Shown: piece after piece, positions 18,017 through 27,200 of the stretch
Position numbering within the stretch: position 1 is the first letter of the stretch
Layout: each line of letters opens with the position of its first letter
Assembly (NCBI GenBank): GCA_016722045.1
Contig: JADKGY010000020.1
Span: 124,001 to 188,000 of the forward strand
From: Candidatus Opimibacter skivensis
GTDB lineage: Bacteria > Bacteroidota > Bacteroidia > Chitinophagales > Saprospiraceae
DNA length: 64,000 bases
Direction: 5' to 3'
Program-made: the position numbers and the translations under genes
Notes under the pieces: model-generated
Seen by the model: only the letters and a program-made list of their open reading frames with translations
Databases searched by the model: none
Told to the model about the DNA's origin: nothing

Positions 18017-18181
18017 ATGCAGACAATAGCAAATACAAAATTCAAATATTGGCAGGAGGATGAATATTGGCTGGGCTATCTTGAAGAGTTCCCCGATTGT
18101 ATGACGCAAGGAACCAGTTTGGAGGACTTAAAAGTTAATCTTGCTGATCTTTATAAGGAACTTTCCGGTGGAACCATATGA
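18017..18181 (+). CDS. HicB-like antitoxin (no HicA toxin seen)
   Basis: 54 residues from the ATG at 18017. The sequence YWQEDEYWLGYLEEFPDCMTQGTSLEDLKVNLADLYKEL matches the short HicB/UPF0150 fold: a beta-strand pair (FKYWQEDEYWLGYLEEFP) followed by a helix that starts at the conserved TxG-x-S-xx-DL. HicB proteins neutralise the mRNA-cleaving HicA toxin. No hicA is readable upstream or downstream, so this is either an orphan antitoxin or the remnant of a decayed HicAB pair. Confidence 0.7.
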   Translation: MQTIANTKFKYWQEDEYWLGYLEEFPDCMTQGTSLEDLKVNLADLYKELSGGTI

Positions 18182-18399
18182 GTTTTATTTTCTTTGCGTC
18201 ATTGCGAGCAATATAATATAGTGTATGGTAATTAAGCCATTGTATTTAAATAATTGACTGCTTCCTTCTGACAACACCTGCAGCTCTCCCTTTTACCCCT
18301 TGACTTTTTTTATTTATATCCAATTATTTTTTTCCTTATATTTACTAAAGAGCAAACAAAATTCACCTGTTCGCTCCGGATAGTAACCAGTTTGAATTT

Positions 18400-18433
18400 C
18401 ACTGAACCATGTAAGTAACGGGGTGGTTCAGTG
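18400..18433 (+). promoter_or_regulatory. Hairpin in the comM leader
   Basis: CACTGAACCA (18400-18409) pairs perfectly with TGGTTCAGTG (18424-18433) across a 14-nt loop, 29 nt before the comM start. There is no T-tract, so it is not an intrinsic terminator; it may be an operator or leader structure. The rest of 18182-18399 is AT-rich and without a gene. Confidence 0.45.
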
Positions 18434-18462
18434 CATCACCAGTTTAAAAAGAAAACAAATCC

Positions 18463-20019
18463 ATGCTAGCAAAAACCAATGCTGCTGCCGTCCACGGCGT
18501 GGACGCGCGGACCATCGAAGTCGAAGTCAATTCCGGCGGAGAAGTACCACAAGGTCAACCCATGTATTTTCTTGTAGGATTACCAGACAATGCAATCCGT
18601 GAAGGATGGCAGCGAATGGAATCCGCCATCAAAAGTATCGGCTATCGCTTACCCAGGTGCAAGATCGTAGCAAACCTTGCACCTGCAGATGTACGAAAGG
18701 AAGGTGCTTCATATGATCTGCCTATTGCTACTGCGATAGCTGCAAGCACGGGGATGATTGACGGGCACAACATCGGAAAGTATATGCTCGTAGGCGAACT
18801 CGCACTCGATGGTTCAGTCAGGCCTGTGAAAGGAGTGCTCCCCATCGCTATCCAGGCACGCAAACAAAAATTTGAAGGACTTATCGTTCCGGAAGCGAAT
18901 GTCAAAGAAGCGGCTATCGTCAATCAATTGAATGTCTATGGAGTCAGCAGCCTGACAGAAGTATTTGATTTCTTCAATGGAACAAAAATGCTCACGCCAT
19001 ACAAGTATGATACGAGAGAAGCATTTGCAACCGCGCAGGACAAATACTCAATTGATTTTTGTGATGTAAAGGGACAGCAGAATATCAAACGTGCACTTGA
19101 AATAGCAGCTGCGGGTGGACACAATGTAATTCTGATCGGTCCTCCGGGTTCCGGAAAAACAATGCTTGCAAAGCGACTTCCCACAATCCTTCCGCCACTC
19201 ATGTTGAATGAAGCGCTGGAGACCACAAAGATTTATTCGGTGGCAGGAAAATTATCTAAGGATTCTTCACTCATCACAAATCGACCGTTCAGATCACCGC
19301 ATCATACGATCAGTGATGTTGCATTAGTGGGTGGTGGATCTACGCCCAATCCCGGCGAGATATCTCTTGCACACAATGGTGTTTTATTTCTTGATGAATT
19401 ACCTGAATTCAAACGAGGTGTGCTTGAAGTATTGCGGCAGCCAATGGAAGATCATAAGGTTACTATTTCAAGAGCAAAGGTTGCAGTTGATTATCCAGCA
19501 AATTTTATGCTGATCGCGTCGATGAATCCCTGTCCATGTGGTTTCTACAATCATCCCGAAAAAGAATGTGTGTGTGGACCCGGTGTCGTCAAAAAATATC
19601 TCAACAAAATATCGGGACCTCTTCTTGATCGCATTGATCTGCACGTTGAAGTGACGCCGGTCTCTATTGATGAATTGTCAAAGTATGAAATCGTATCAGA
19701 GAAAAGCTTCGAGATCAGGGAGCGTGTCATTCGGGCGCGAAAAATTCAGGAAGAGCGATTCGCGGATCTTGATGGAGTGCATAGTAATACACTTATGCCA
19801 AGCAATTTGGTGAGAGATATCTGTAGGATACAACCATCGGGCAGTGCGTTGTTGAAAACAGCGATGAAAAAATTACAGTTGTCTGCAAGGGCATATGACC
19901 GGATACTGAAAGTGTCGAGGACGATCGCAGATCTCGAAGGAAGTGCAGAGATTGAAATACCGCATTTGGCAGAGGCGATTAATTTCAGAAGTCTTGATAG
20001 GGAGGAGTGGGCTGGGTAG
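18463..20019 (+). CDS. comM: ComM/YifB-family Mg-chelatase-like AAA+ ATPase
   Basis: 518 residues, full length for the family. An N-terminal Lon-protease-like (ChlI) domain covers about 1-165 (FLVGLPDNAIREG, LAPADVRKEGASYDLPIA). The AAA+ module follows, with Walker A GPPGSGKTM near 225-233, Walker B VLFLDELPEF near 310 and a zinc-binding cysteine cluster (MNPCPCGFYNHPEKECVCG). The Mg-chelatase C-terminal domain includes LSARAYDRILKVSRTIADLEG. In Vibrio and Haemophilus ComM is a hexameric helicase that promotes branch migration during natural transformation. comF at 52820 is another transformation-associated gene in this window. It lies alone, between a leader hairpin and two downstream hairpins. 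Confidence 0.93.
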   Translation: MLAKTNAAAVHGVDARTIEVEVNSGGEVPQGQPMYFLVGLPDNAIREGWQRMESAIKSIGYRLPRCKIVANLAPADVRKEGASYDLPIATAIAASTGMIDGHNIGKYMLVGELALDGSVRPVKGVLPIAIQARKQKFEGLIVPEANVKEAAIVNQLNVYGVSSLTEVFDFFNGTKMLTPYKYDTREAFATAQDKYSIDFCDVKGQQNIKRALEIAAAGGHNVILIGPPGSGKTMLAKRLPTILPPLMLNEALETTKIYSVAGKLSKDSSLITNRPFRSPHHTISDVALVGGGSTPNPGEISLAHNGVLFLDELPEFKRGVLEVLRQPMEDHKVTISRAKVAVDYPANFMLIASMNPCPCGFYNHPEKECVCGPGVVKKYLNKISGPLLDRIDLHVEVTPVSIDELSKYEIVSEKSFEIRERVIRARKIQEERFADLDGVHSNTLMPSNLVRDICRIQPSGSALLKTAMKKLQLSARAYDRILKVSRTIADLEGSAEIEIPHLAEAINFRSLDREEWAG

Positions 20020-20049
20020 GCCTAAAAGATTTCAAATGATTTCATTCCT

Positions 20050-20102
20050 TTTCTTTTCTCTGGTCCGGGCGGTTGCAAAACGCCCCGACCAGAGAAAAGA
20101 AA
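20050..20102. repeat. Hairpin 1: 16-bp stem around a 21-nt GGGCGGTTGCAAAACGCCCC loop
   Basis: Outer arms 20050-20065 and 20087-20102 (CTTTTCTCTGGTC and its complement, extended by AT pairs) enclose GGGCGGTTGCAAAACGCCCC. This loop is the exact reverse complement of the loop of the next hairpin, but the stems are unrelated. It lies just after comM and may terminate it. Confidence 0.75.
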
Positions 20103-20135
20103 TTGTTTGCTTTTCGGAATTAATACAAAGGAGTG

Positions 20136-20182
20136 CTAGCAAAAAGTCGGGGCGTTTTGCAACCGCCCAGACTTTTTGTTAG
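20136..20182. repeat. Hairpin 2: 13-bp stem around the inverted copy of the same 20-nt core
   Basis: Arms 20136-20148 (CTAGCAAAAAGTC) and 20170-20182 (GACTTTTTGTTAG, one G-T wobble) enclose GGGGCGTTTTGCAACCGCCC, the inverted copy of the core in hairpin 1. It stands between comM and the antitoxin gene, which are convergent. Confidence 0.75.
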
Positions 20183-20240
20183 GCTTTCACATTAAGATTA
20201 AGTATAAAAAGCTACTTGCCAATTATCCACTTGAAAATGC

Positions 20241-20609
20241 TTAGATCTTTTTAGATGCTATCCGAGTTCTTGCAGCTATTGGTTTTACCTTACCGGACTT
20301 GACATTAAGACTCTTAACATTTATTGATTCAGCATTTGGAAATTGAATACGAATATCAAGTTTGCCTCCAAGTGAATTTACATACTTGTGCAAAGTGGAT
20401 AAAAGCATATCGTGTCGCTTTTCTAAATTTGAAATGTTTACCTGCTTGATACCCTGGTGCCGGGCGATCATCTCCTGAGTTATGCCCAATTCTTTCCTGA
20501 GATCAGCTAGTTTTTTATATTCACGGATGTACTCATTTGCTTTCGCCTTTATTTTTTCCTGCCTGTCTTTTGGAAACTCGGCTAGCACTTTTTGAATTGG
20601 AATTCCCAT
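20241..20609 (-). CDS. HigA-like helix-turn-helix antitoxin
   Basis: 122 residues. After an N-terminal helical region (KIKAKANEYIREYKKLADLRKEL) comes an XRE-type helix-turn-helix (about 43-75: GITQEMIARHQGIKQVNISNLEKRHDMLLSTL), then GGKLDIRIQFP, a beta strand common to HigA/RelB-type antitoxins of HigB partners. The lysine-rich tail (VKSGKVKPIAARTRIASKKI) is unusual and could add nonspecific DNA binding. It overlaps the toxin gene by 77 nt and follows it, the toxin-first order typical of higBA. It should repress its own operon and neutralise the toxin. Confidence 0.85.
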   Translation of the reverse strand: MGIPIQKVLAEFPKDRQEKIKAKANEYIREYKKLADLRKELGITQEMIARHQGIKQVNISNLEKRHDMLLSTLHKYVNSLGGKLDIRIQFPNAESINVKSLNVKSGKVKPIAARTRIASKKI

Positions 20610-20976
20610 GATAATACTTGTTTTTTAGTTTTTCTAAATGATTGCTATATCGTTTATCCGCGATACTTATCAGTTTGTTGTAAAACTGTTTTTGATTTTG
20701 TCCTTTCTTATCTGCTCCTGCTAATAAAATAGCTTTCCGTTCAGTATCAAAAGCGAAAGCAACTCGCCATACTTCATTTTCTACATCAAAACGAAGTTCC
20801 TTCATATTGGCATGTTTTGATCCTTTTAAAGTGTCTACATACGGTCTTCCTAGTTGGGGTCCCACTTCACTTAATGTCAAAGCTCTGGCCACCAACTCCT
20901 CCTTGACCACAGCATTAAACTGATCATATTCCTTTTTGAATTCATCATCAAACTCAACCTGCCATGCCATTTGCAA
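20533..20976 (-). CDS. HigB/RelE-superfamily toxin
   Basis: 147 residues. The core of about 105 residues (WQVEFDDEFKKEYDQF, LGRPYVDTLKGSKHANMKELRFDVENEVWRVAFAFD, ILLAGADKKGQNQKQFY) matches the HigB-like 'phage-derived Gp49-like' toxin family, which cleaves mRNA on the ribosome. The C-terminal 40 residues after RYSNHLEKL are a basic extension with no clear domain. The first codons overlap the 3' end of the truncated gene 20954-21502, and the antitoxin begins inside its 3' end. Toxin-antitoxin placement against a truncated gene suggests that the pair arrived by insertion or recombination here. Confidence 0.82.
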   Translation of the reverse strand: MQMAWQVEFDDEFKKEYDQFNAVVKEELVARALTLSEVGPQLGRPYVDTLKGSKHANMKELRFDVENEVWRVAFAFDTERKAILLAGADKKGQNQKQFYNKLISIADKRYSNHLEKLKNKYYHGNSNSKSASRVSKRQAGKNKGESK

Positions 20977-21502
20977 ATATAGCTACAAAGATATATAACT
21001 TCAATGCTATTAGGAAAGTTTCCTGAAAATATAATATTTTGATTCCTAAGTTTCGAAGATAGTGGCCATGATCATCACTTTCTTTTATATATAAAGCAAT
21101 CGCCTGGGATGTATCTCCAGGCCAAGGTAAAATTAAATGATTTTGCGTACCAGGATATCCAACAAAGTCACAATAATTCCTCCATATCTTACCATAAGCT
21201 ATGCTGTCACCATTATCCATTACAGAGTGATGTGAATTATATATTCGACATCCTTCTGAATAAAGTAATAATTTCCCATTAGAATCACTTAAAATTGATA
21301 CATCTCCTGAGACACATCTTGTTTCAAAATATTCCGGTGGAGCTAGGTCAGGTGAAAACTTTAACATAGTTCCGCCAAAATATCTATCAGGATCGTTAGG
21401 TGGATAACCCAGTACCCAATTATAATCATTCTTTGCCTGTGCATAAATCGAAATATTGAATATTTGCGTAAACAAAAAAAGAAACAACCTTAAATCTCTC
21501 AT
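20954..21502 (-). pseudogene. Truncated paralogue of the T9SS protein at 22246-23751
   Basis: 182 codons. Signal peptide (about 1-21), then a stretch of about 130 residues clearly homologous to the N-terminus of the intact gene next door: NYNWVLGYPPNDPDRYFGGTM versus NNWILGGKDDTIDGDKYGGT, followed by LLLYSEGCRIYNSHHSVMDNGDSI versus LLIYSNGCDIFNSQNNIIENGENI. Homology stops near HYLRN, and the last 35 residues are unrelated and hydrophobic, running into the start of the toxin gene. The remaining two thirds, including the T9SS sorting domain, are missing, so it is almost certainly non-functional. Confidence 0.8.
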
Positions 21503-21568
21503 TTGATGATATAAATTACTTTAGAATCAATTTTAGCTTAATAACCACAACAAATCTTAATTTCTTAA

Positions 21569-22120
21569 TTAAATAGAGTCTAATTTAGTTAAAAAATCCC
21601 CCGAAATATTCAGGGTGTCTTTATAATCTAAGTTTGGCCTATTGAGATTGGACCTTAAAAGGTTAATATCAAATGATCCACATATGAGGCCATTAATTGA
21701 ATCCCACTTAATTATTTGGATAAAACTACTCCCCAAGGTTGAATCATATCTAAATAAATCACCAAATACATCGCCATCATCAAGCAAAGTACTTAATAAT
21801 GCTCCAATTTCGGTTGGTTTTGGGGAGGATGTAGTAGCTGTAATTTTATGACTGCCTTCCAATTTTGGAACGTTAAAAATATCAAGTGACTCACGCAATT
21901 CACCATATGAATTTCGACGATCCATACTAATTGTCATTCTCGAATGATCCCAGGATGATCGCCTGCAATATGGAACTGCGTGCCAAACATTACCATTTAG
22001 ATTTGCATCCACTTTTCCCCAATAATTTGGTATAAAAGGATTGTAATAATCATAATCATTACAAGTTATGATGGCCATCAATAAAAGAAATAGCAAAATT
22101 ATCCTCAAGATTTTCATCAC
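21569..22120 (-). CDS. Hypothetical lipoprotein
   Basis: 183 residues. The signal ends in a lipobox (MAIITC, Cys20), followed by NDYDYYNPFIPNYWGKVDANLNGNVW. The opening 'KVDANLNGNVWHA' resembles small Bacteroidota lipoproteins that have one beta-sandwich domain and no known function; I cannot name the family. It sits between the truncated and intact copies of the T9SS paralogue family, on the same strand, and may belong to the same transcription unit (125 nt downstream of 22246). Confidence 0.7.
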   Translation of the reverse strand: MMKILRIILLFLLLMAIITCNDYDYYNPFIPNYWGKVDANLNGNVWHAVPYCRRSSWDHSRMTISMDRRNSYGELRESLDIFNVPKLEGSHKITATTSSPKPTEIGALLSTLLDDGDVFGDLFRYDSTLGSSFIQIIKWDSINGLICGSFDINLLRSNLNRPNLDYKDTLNISGDFLTKLDSI

Positions 22121-22245
22121 GTCATTAGTTTAGATATTTAACTATTTCACATTTATATTTATTAATCAGGAATTCTTAAAATGCACAGGATAAAAAATAA
22201 AATTTAAGAAAAAATTCCTGGTAAAAGCTAACAATCCAGCGGTCA

Positions 22246-23751
22246 TCAGCGCATCACCATCACTTTTTTTATTTCCCATTTATTTTTCAAAAACACATTT
22301 AGTAAATATATGCCCGGATTCTCAATCAAAATTTCCCAAGTTCTGCAAACACCATTTTGGATTTTCATTCCATTGAGATTGTATATTTCGTATTGGATTG
22401 GGTTTTCAGGACCTGATATGTAAATGATTCCGGAAGAAGGATTTGGAAAAATAGATACATCTGAAACAGTATTTGGACTATCAATTATGGCGTTTAAACT
22501 GTCACAATATGAACTATTGATAGCACTAAGTCTATAGTTTGGAAAATTAGGAAACGTAAGAAAGTTAATGGTAGGCAATTTTATAGCATGTTGAGTAAAA
22601 TTACTCTCCAGTCCTCTTTCATTTGGATTTTGAATTACATGTAAATACTGTGTACCATTTGAAGTGTTCATGAAAATTCTATTATCAGGTGTCAAGGCCA
22701 TGTAAAGAAATAATGTCGGAAGTGGGGCACCAAATCGATCATAATCTGCTATATGCATTAAACTACCCTGAATATCATTTGCCTGTACATCTAATTGATA
22801 TAGACTGGTATCGGTATTTATATATAGATATCTACTATTTGAAGAAAACTCACATCCACCAGTAATAAAATCAACTTTTGGAATATCTATTCTATTAAAT
22901 TCACTTAAGTATCCTGTTCCGCGGTCAAATGCGTAAAGAAAAACTCCATTTCTTGGATGATACCAAGCAAAATGTGATCCATCTGGGGAGAATTTTCCTT
23001 CTGCACCAGTAGCTCTTGGATTTGTCTCATCACCAATATACTGTTCGCGAATAAAGCTTGGGCCAATAGAATCAACCTGAAAAATATAATATCCATTATT
23101 CCATCTATCAGGTGTTAATATCCACCAATCTTTTCCATTTGCATGCCTTACGGCACAAATCGGCGATCCAAGCATGCTTGTATCATTCAAAAGAATTTCA
23201 TTTTTGCTAATTACCTTTTCAATGCCTAGATCCTTATCAATTTTAATTGTAGTAGAATAGACATATTGTGCCTGGATTGAAAATGCCGGGTCAGGTGAAT
23301 GGTTTATTGTTTCTGCAATATGGATTAGGAAAAAAATAGATGCATCGTACGCAGATGGTAAAATAAACATTGAATTTAATCCTGGATAACCGTCATTATC
23401 TACGCAAAATAAGTCATGGACTTCTCCAGGATTAATATTTTCACCGTTTTCAATTATATTATTTTGGGAGTTAAAAATATCACAACCGTTAGAATAAATT
23501 AATAAATTTCCCTCCCTGGAACTTATTTCAGCAGAAGTCACCCTCTGACTGACATGTTTGTTATATTCCGTGATGAGTAACTCTGGATCAAATCTTAGAA
23601 TAGTACCACCATATTTATCTCCATCAATGGTGTCATCTTTTCCTCCTAAAATCCAATTATTATCAAATAAGTAATTGCAATTATTTTGACTTTGGATTGT
23701 AAAGCAAAAAAATGTTAGAAATACTGCGATCACTAAATGACGATTAATCAT
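22246..23751 (-). CDS. Secreted beta-propeller-like protein with type A T9SS sorting domain
   Basis: 501 residues with a signal peptide (about 1-21). The body has repeated strand motifs such as FSPDGSHFAWYHPRNGVFLYAF and FSSNSRYLYINTDTSLYQLDV, which look like WD40/PD40-type propeller blades. The C-terminal 75 residues are a type A T9SS domain (VSIFPNPSSGIIYISGPENP ... KVMVMR). It should be exported through T9SS and anchored or released at the surface. Function unknown. A truncated relative lies 0.7 kb downstream at 20954-21502, so a local duplication has occurred. It is divergent from the giant surface protein gene across a 492-nt spacer. Confidence 0.85.
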   Translation of the reverse strand: MINRHLVIAVFLTFFCFTIQSQNNCNYLFDNNWILGGKDDTIDGDKYGGTILRFDPELLITEYNKHVSQRVTSAEISSREGNLLIYSNGCDIFNSQNNIIENGENINPGEVHDLFCVDNDGYPGLNSMFILPSAYDASIFFLIHIAETINHSPDPAFSIQAQYVYSTTIKIDKDLGIEKVISKNEILLNDTSMLGSPICAVRHANGKDWWILTPDRWNNGYYIFQVDSIGPSFIREQYIGDETNPRATGAEGKFSPDGSHFAWYHPRNGVFLYAFDRGTGYLSEFNRIDIPKVDFITGGCEFSSNSRYLYINTDTSLYQLDVQANDIQGSLMHIADYDRFGAPLPTLFLYMALTPDNRIFMNTSNGTQYLHVIQNPNERGLESNFTQHAIKLPTINFLTFPNFPNYRLSAINSSYCDSLNAIIDSPNTVSDVSIFPNPSSGIIYISGPENPIQYEIYNLNGMKIQNGVCRTWEILIENPGIYLLNVFLKNKWEIKKVMVMR

Positions 23752-24243
23752 AATGTTTTCTTATTAAAATGATCTTATCTGCAATAAGAACTATGCGTAA
23801 TAGAGGCTCTAATAGAAAGTCTACCAATCCACTTAGTACCACTATGGAAATTTGGTATCTGAGCTTTCACAGAACCATAATGAGTAAAAAAAATCAGAAT
23901 GCTATAAAGCGAAAGGCCTTAAAGATTTAATATGCTTTTTAGCATCTGTCCTATTTTTATGTAAGTTACGATTCATGAGGCATTATATAGGTTGCTCACT
24001 CTTTGATTAAGTCAAATAGCTGACAGATGAAATGATAGCCCAAAAAACACTCAAATTGGGTTATATCCACTCGATATAACCCAAAATCGTCCATAATTGG
24101 GTTATTTCACTCCGACTGATCAAGTGTCTATATCATGACAAAGACCCAAGGCCACGAACCACTTACTATAGGGTTTTGTATATTCGTTTCTCTCCCTCTC
24201 TATTTCCTCGCCTCATTCTCGCAACATATGTTAATTTTGTTAG
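23752..24243. other. Divergent intergenic region with TGGGTTAT repeats, no gene
   Basis: 492 nt. Apart from the hairpin at 24056-24084 and a third TTGGGTTAT at about 24097-24105 I see nothing coding. Frames that cross the start of the giant gene on the plus strand lack homology. TAATTTTG at 24232-24239 matches the -7 consensus but lies only 4 nt before the ATG, so it is probably coincidental or implies a later start. Confidence 0.45.
24056..24084. promoter_or_regulatory. Inverted repeat TTGGGTTATAT-N7-ATATAACCCAA with an extra half-site downstream
   Basis: Perfect 11-bp arms with a 7-nt spacer (CCACTCG), then a third half-site TTGGGTTAT near 24097 that is followed by text resembling the first spacer (TTCACTCCGA). 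The cluster lies about 140-190 nt before the giant surface protein gene and could be an operator for it or for the divergent gene. No regulator gene is adjacent. Confidence 0.45.
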
Positions 24244-27200
24244 ATGCGTTCGATTCTATTTATTATACTTTTAGGCTGGATAGGAGTGACTTTTGGCCAG
24301 GGAAACGGCTTCACCTTCTCCTATACAGGTCCTACCCAGATCGTTGTGGGCACACAATGCACAGCCGCGCTCAATTGGGGAGCTCCGGCTACACCCACGG
24401 TCAGCAGTAATATCCCCGGAGGCATGATCGTCTCCTTCGGCGTTTATTCCATCAGCGGAGGCTATCATATCAACGATCAGGTCCACGCCGGAAATACGGT
24501 CACTGTTTTCTACCAGGCAGTTGATAATTTTGGAAATAATGCCTTATTCGGTTTCTCCATAACCTTTGTTGATCATATCCCTCCGGTTTTTGATCCTCTG
24601 TCACTACCTCCGAATATCACCCTGAATTGTTCAAACAATCTTCCTCCACCAGCTATTGTAGAAGCTACTGACAATTGCGGTGGCGTAGATCCTCCACTCA
24701 CCATTACCTATACACAGATTGGAACTGTTCCTGTGTGCGGAGGGGGAGTCATCCAACGAAAATGGGTAGCCGATGATGATCTTGGAAACACCGCAGTATT
24801 TGTTCAATTGATTACCATTCTGCCGGATATTATTGCTCCTATCATCACCAACAATCTGCAAAATGGCACTTCACCCTGCGCCACAGCGATGACACAATAT
24901 GCTTCATGGCTACAGACTCAACGCGCTGCTTTCACAGCAACAGACAATGGATGTGGCGTGATGTCTAAAACGGACAACGCACCACCTGCTTCACAAATCA
25001 CATCATTTTGTGGCATCATCACCGTCACCTTTACAGCAAAAGATAATTGCAACAATACGAGCACTGTCGACAAAACATTCACAGTCACAAATAATGTAGC
25101 TCCTGTCATCACTACCCCTGCCTCCGGTGCAAGTGGAAATTGTGGTCAGGCTAACATCAACCAGATATTCAATAACTGGATCAGCAATCATGGAGGTGCT
25201 GCGGCAACAGATGATTGCAGTTCGATATTCTGGACGACGTTACCTGCATCACCTTCGATACACGATACATGCGATGCAGCCATAGTGGTTACGTTTGTTG
25301 CCGGCGATGGATGCGGGAATTCCGCTACGACGACCGCTAGCTTTACATTGACAGATGATACAGGGCCTGCTATTACAGTTCAGCCTTCAACCTCCATACT
25401 TAATTGTAATTCTTCAGTACTCGATTCATTGTTGATGGACTGGCTTGTCGATGCAGGACATTCGGAAGCGCATGATCTGTGTACTGCAGATGCAGAGCTT
25501 GGATTGATCTATAGAGTTGGCGGCAATGATCTATCTCTGCAGGAAGTTTTAGATGCATGGCAGGATTCACTAGCAAGTGGTTGTCATGACAATGTTATCA
25601 TAAATGGTGTCGGCCTCAATAATGTCAAAGCTTATCTGGAAGTCCACTTTGTGTATGTAGATAAATGCAACAATGAAGCATCAGCAACAGGTTTTTTTGG
25701 AATCACCGATAATGGGAAACCTGTTTTTGTAACACAGCCTGTTGATACATCATTTTCGTGTTCTGCTAATCAAACATGGCAGGAAGTTTTTAATGGTTGG
25801 TACAACGCTGCAGGAGGCGCTACCTATTCTGATGCCTGTAGTGCAGTCACTGTCCATGCGAGTATGACAGCAGATAGCGCGATAGCTATTCTCAATGCTG
25901 CCCTGGATACCGCATGTTCGGCAGGTGCTCATGTAACGATCCAATTCAGTCTCACGGATGAATGCGGCAATGCAAGTCTGACGATGCCTTCTGCAACATT
26001 TAACTTGTCCGATACGATTCCTCCTGTATTAACTACACCGGCCTCCGATTTTATAGCGCCATGTTCACTTAATGTAGGCCAGGCACTTCAAAACTGGATT
26101 GATACGCTGGCAGGTGCTTCAGCTTCTGATGGATGTGGATCACTGACATGGAATTTTTCATGGACGGATACATCCGGTACGGTGATCAATGGTGTACCCG
26201 GTACAGGACCTTATCCTTCTGTCACTGTACTTGGTTGTTCAACAGGTCTTGAAATCATTTTTACGGCATCTGATCCATGTCAGAATACAGTTTCTGATAC
26301 AGCTATCTTTTCATCCATTGATACGATTCCTCCCGTCATACTTATTGCGGAGGATACAATTCATTTGTTGTGCCAAGATACGATACCGCTAACTTTTCCA
26401 ACAGCGACGGATGCATGTACGGATTCATTGATGCTGACATTCATAGATGTCGCAGGGATTGATTCCTGTTTTGGCCAACCAAACATTGTCTACAGAACAT
26501 GGACGGCGCAGGATGCATGTGGAAATTCATCCACAGCAGTGGAAGTTTTCTTTCGAATAGATACAATACCACCTACGTTTTCTCTTCCTCCTGATTCTGT
26601 TCAGTTTTGTAGTGTGGATACATTGTTTCTTGTTAATGTGCAGGATAATTGTGATCCATCACCTGTCACGTCATATGTAGATGTAGTCACAGGATTAGCA
26701 TGTCATCAGATTTTATCACGCACATGGATGGTAACGGATGCATGTGGTAATTCAACCACTGCAATTCAACAATTTGATCTTAGCGATTCTACACCACCCA
26801 TTATCACACTGTCACCGGGTGATTATACTTTTTCATGCAATGCATTAGCAGGAGACCTTCAGGATACTTATCAGCAATGGCAGGATTCAGTGGCAATCAG
26901 TGATGGGTGTTCAGCTACGCAATTCTTCATAGCATTAAGAGGATCGTACGTTCTGGGCGATACAGCCACATGGCCCGGAACTCCACCGCCAGATTCAGTC
27001 AGGTTGATGTGTAAACAGAATTACATTCTTGAAGCTGATCTTGTCGCTTACGATGTTTGTGGCAATGCTGTGGTAGATGAGATTTCATTCACAGTCATTG
27101 ATACAACGGGTCCTGTATTCACTTCATGTCAACCTTTGATTTCAGTTTTACCTGATACATCAGGATGTAATGCACTGGTTACACTTATAAAGCCTGGCGC

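Noticed and set aside
24232..24239. TAATTTTG as promoter -7 box of the giant gene
   Set aside because: It is only 4 nt from the ATG that begins a good signal peptide, leaving no leader; probably chance.
24135..24410. 91-codon plus-strand ORF overlapping the giant gene start
   Set aside because: Out of frame with the giant gene, no homology, and overlapped by the clear signal peptide of that gene.
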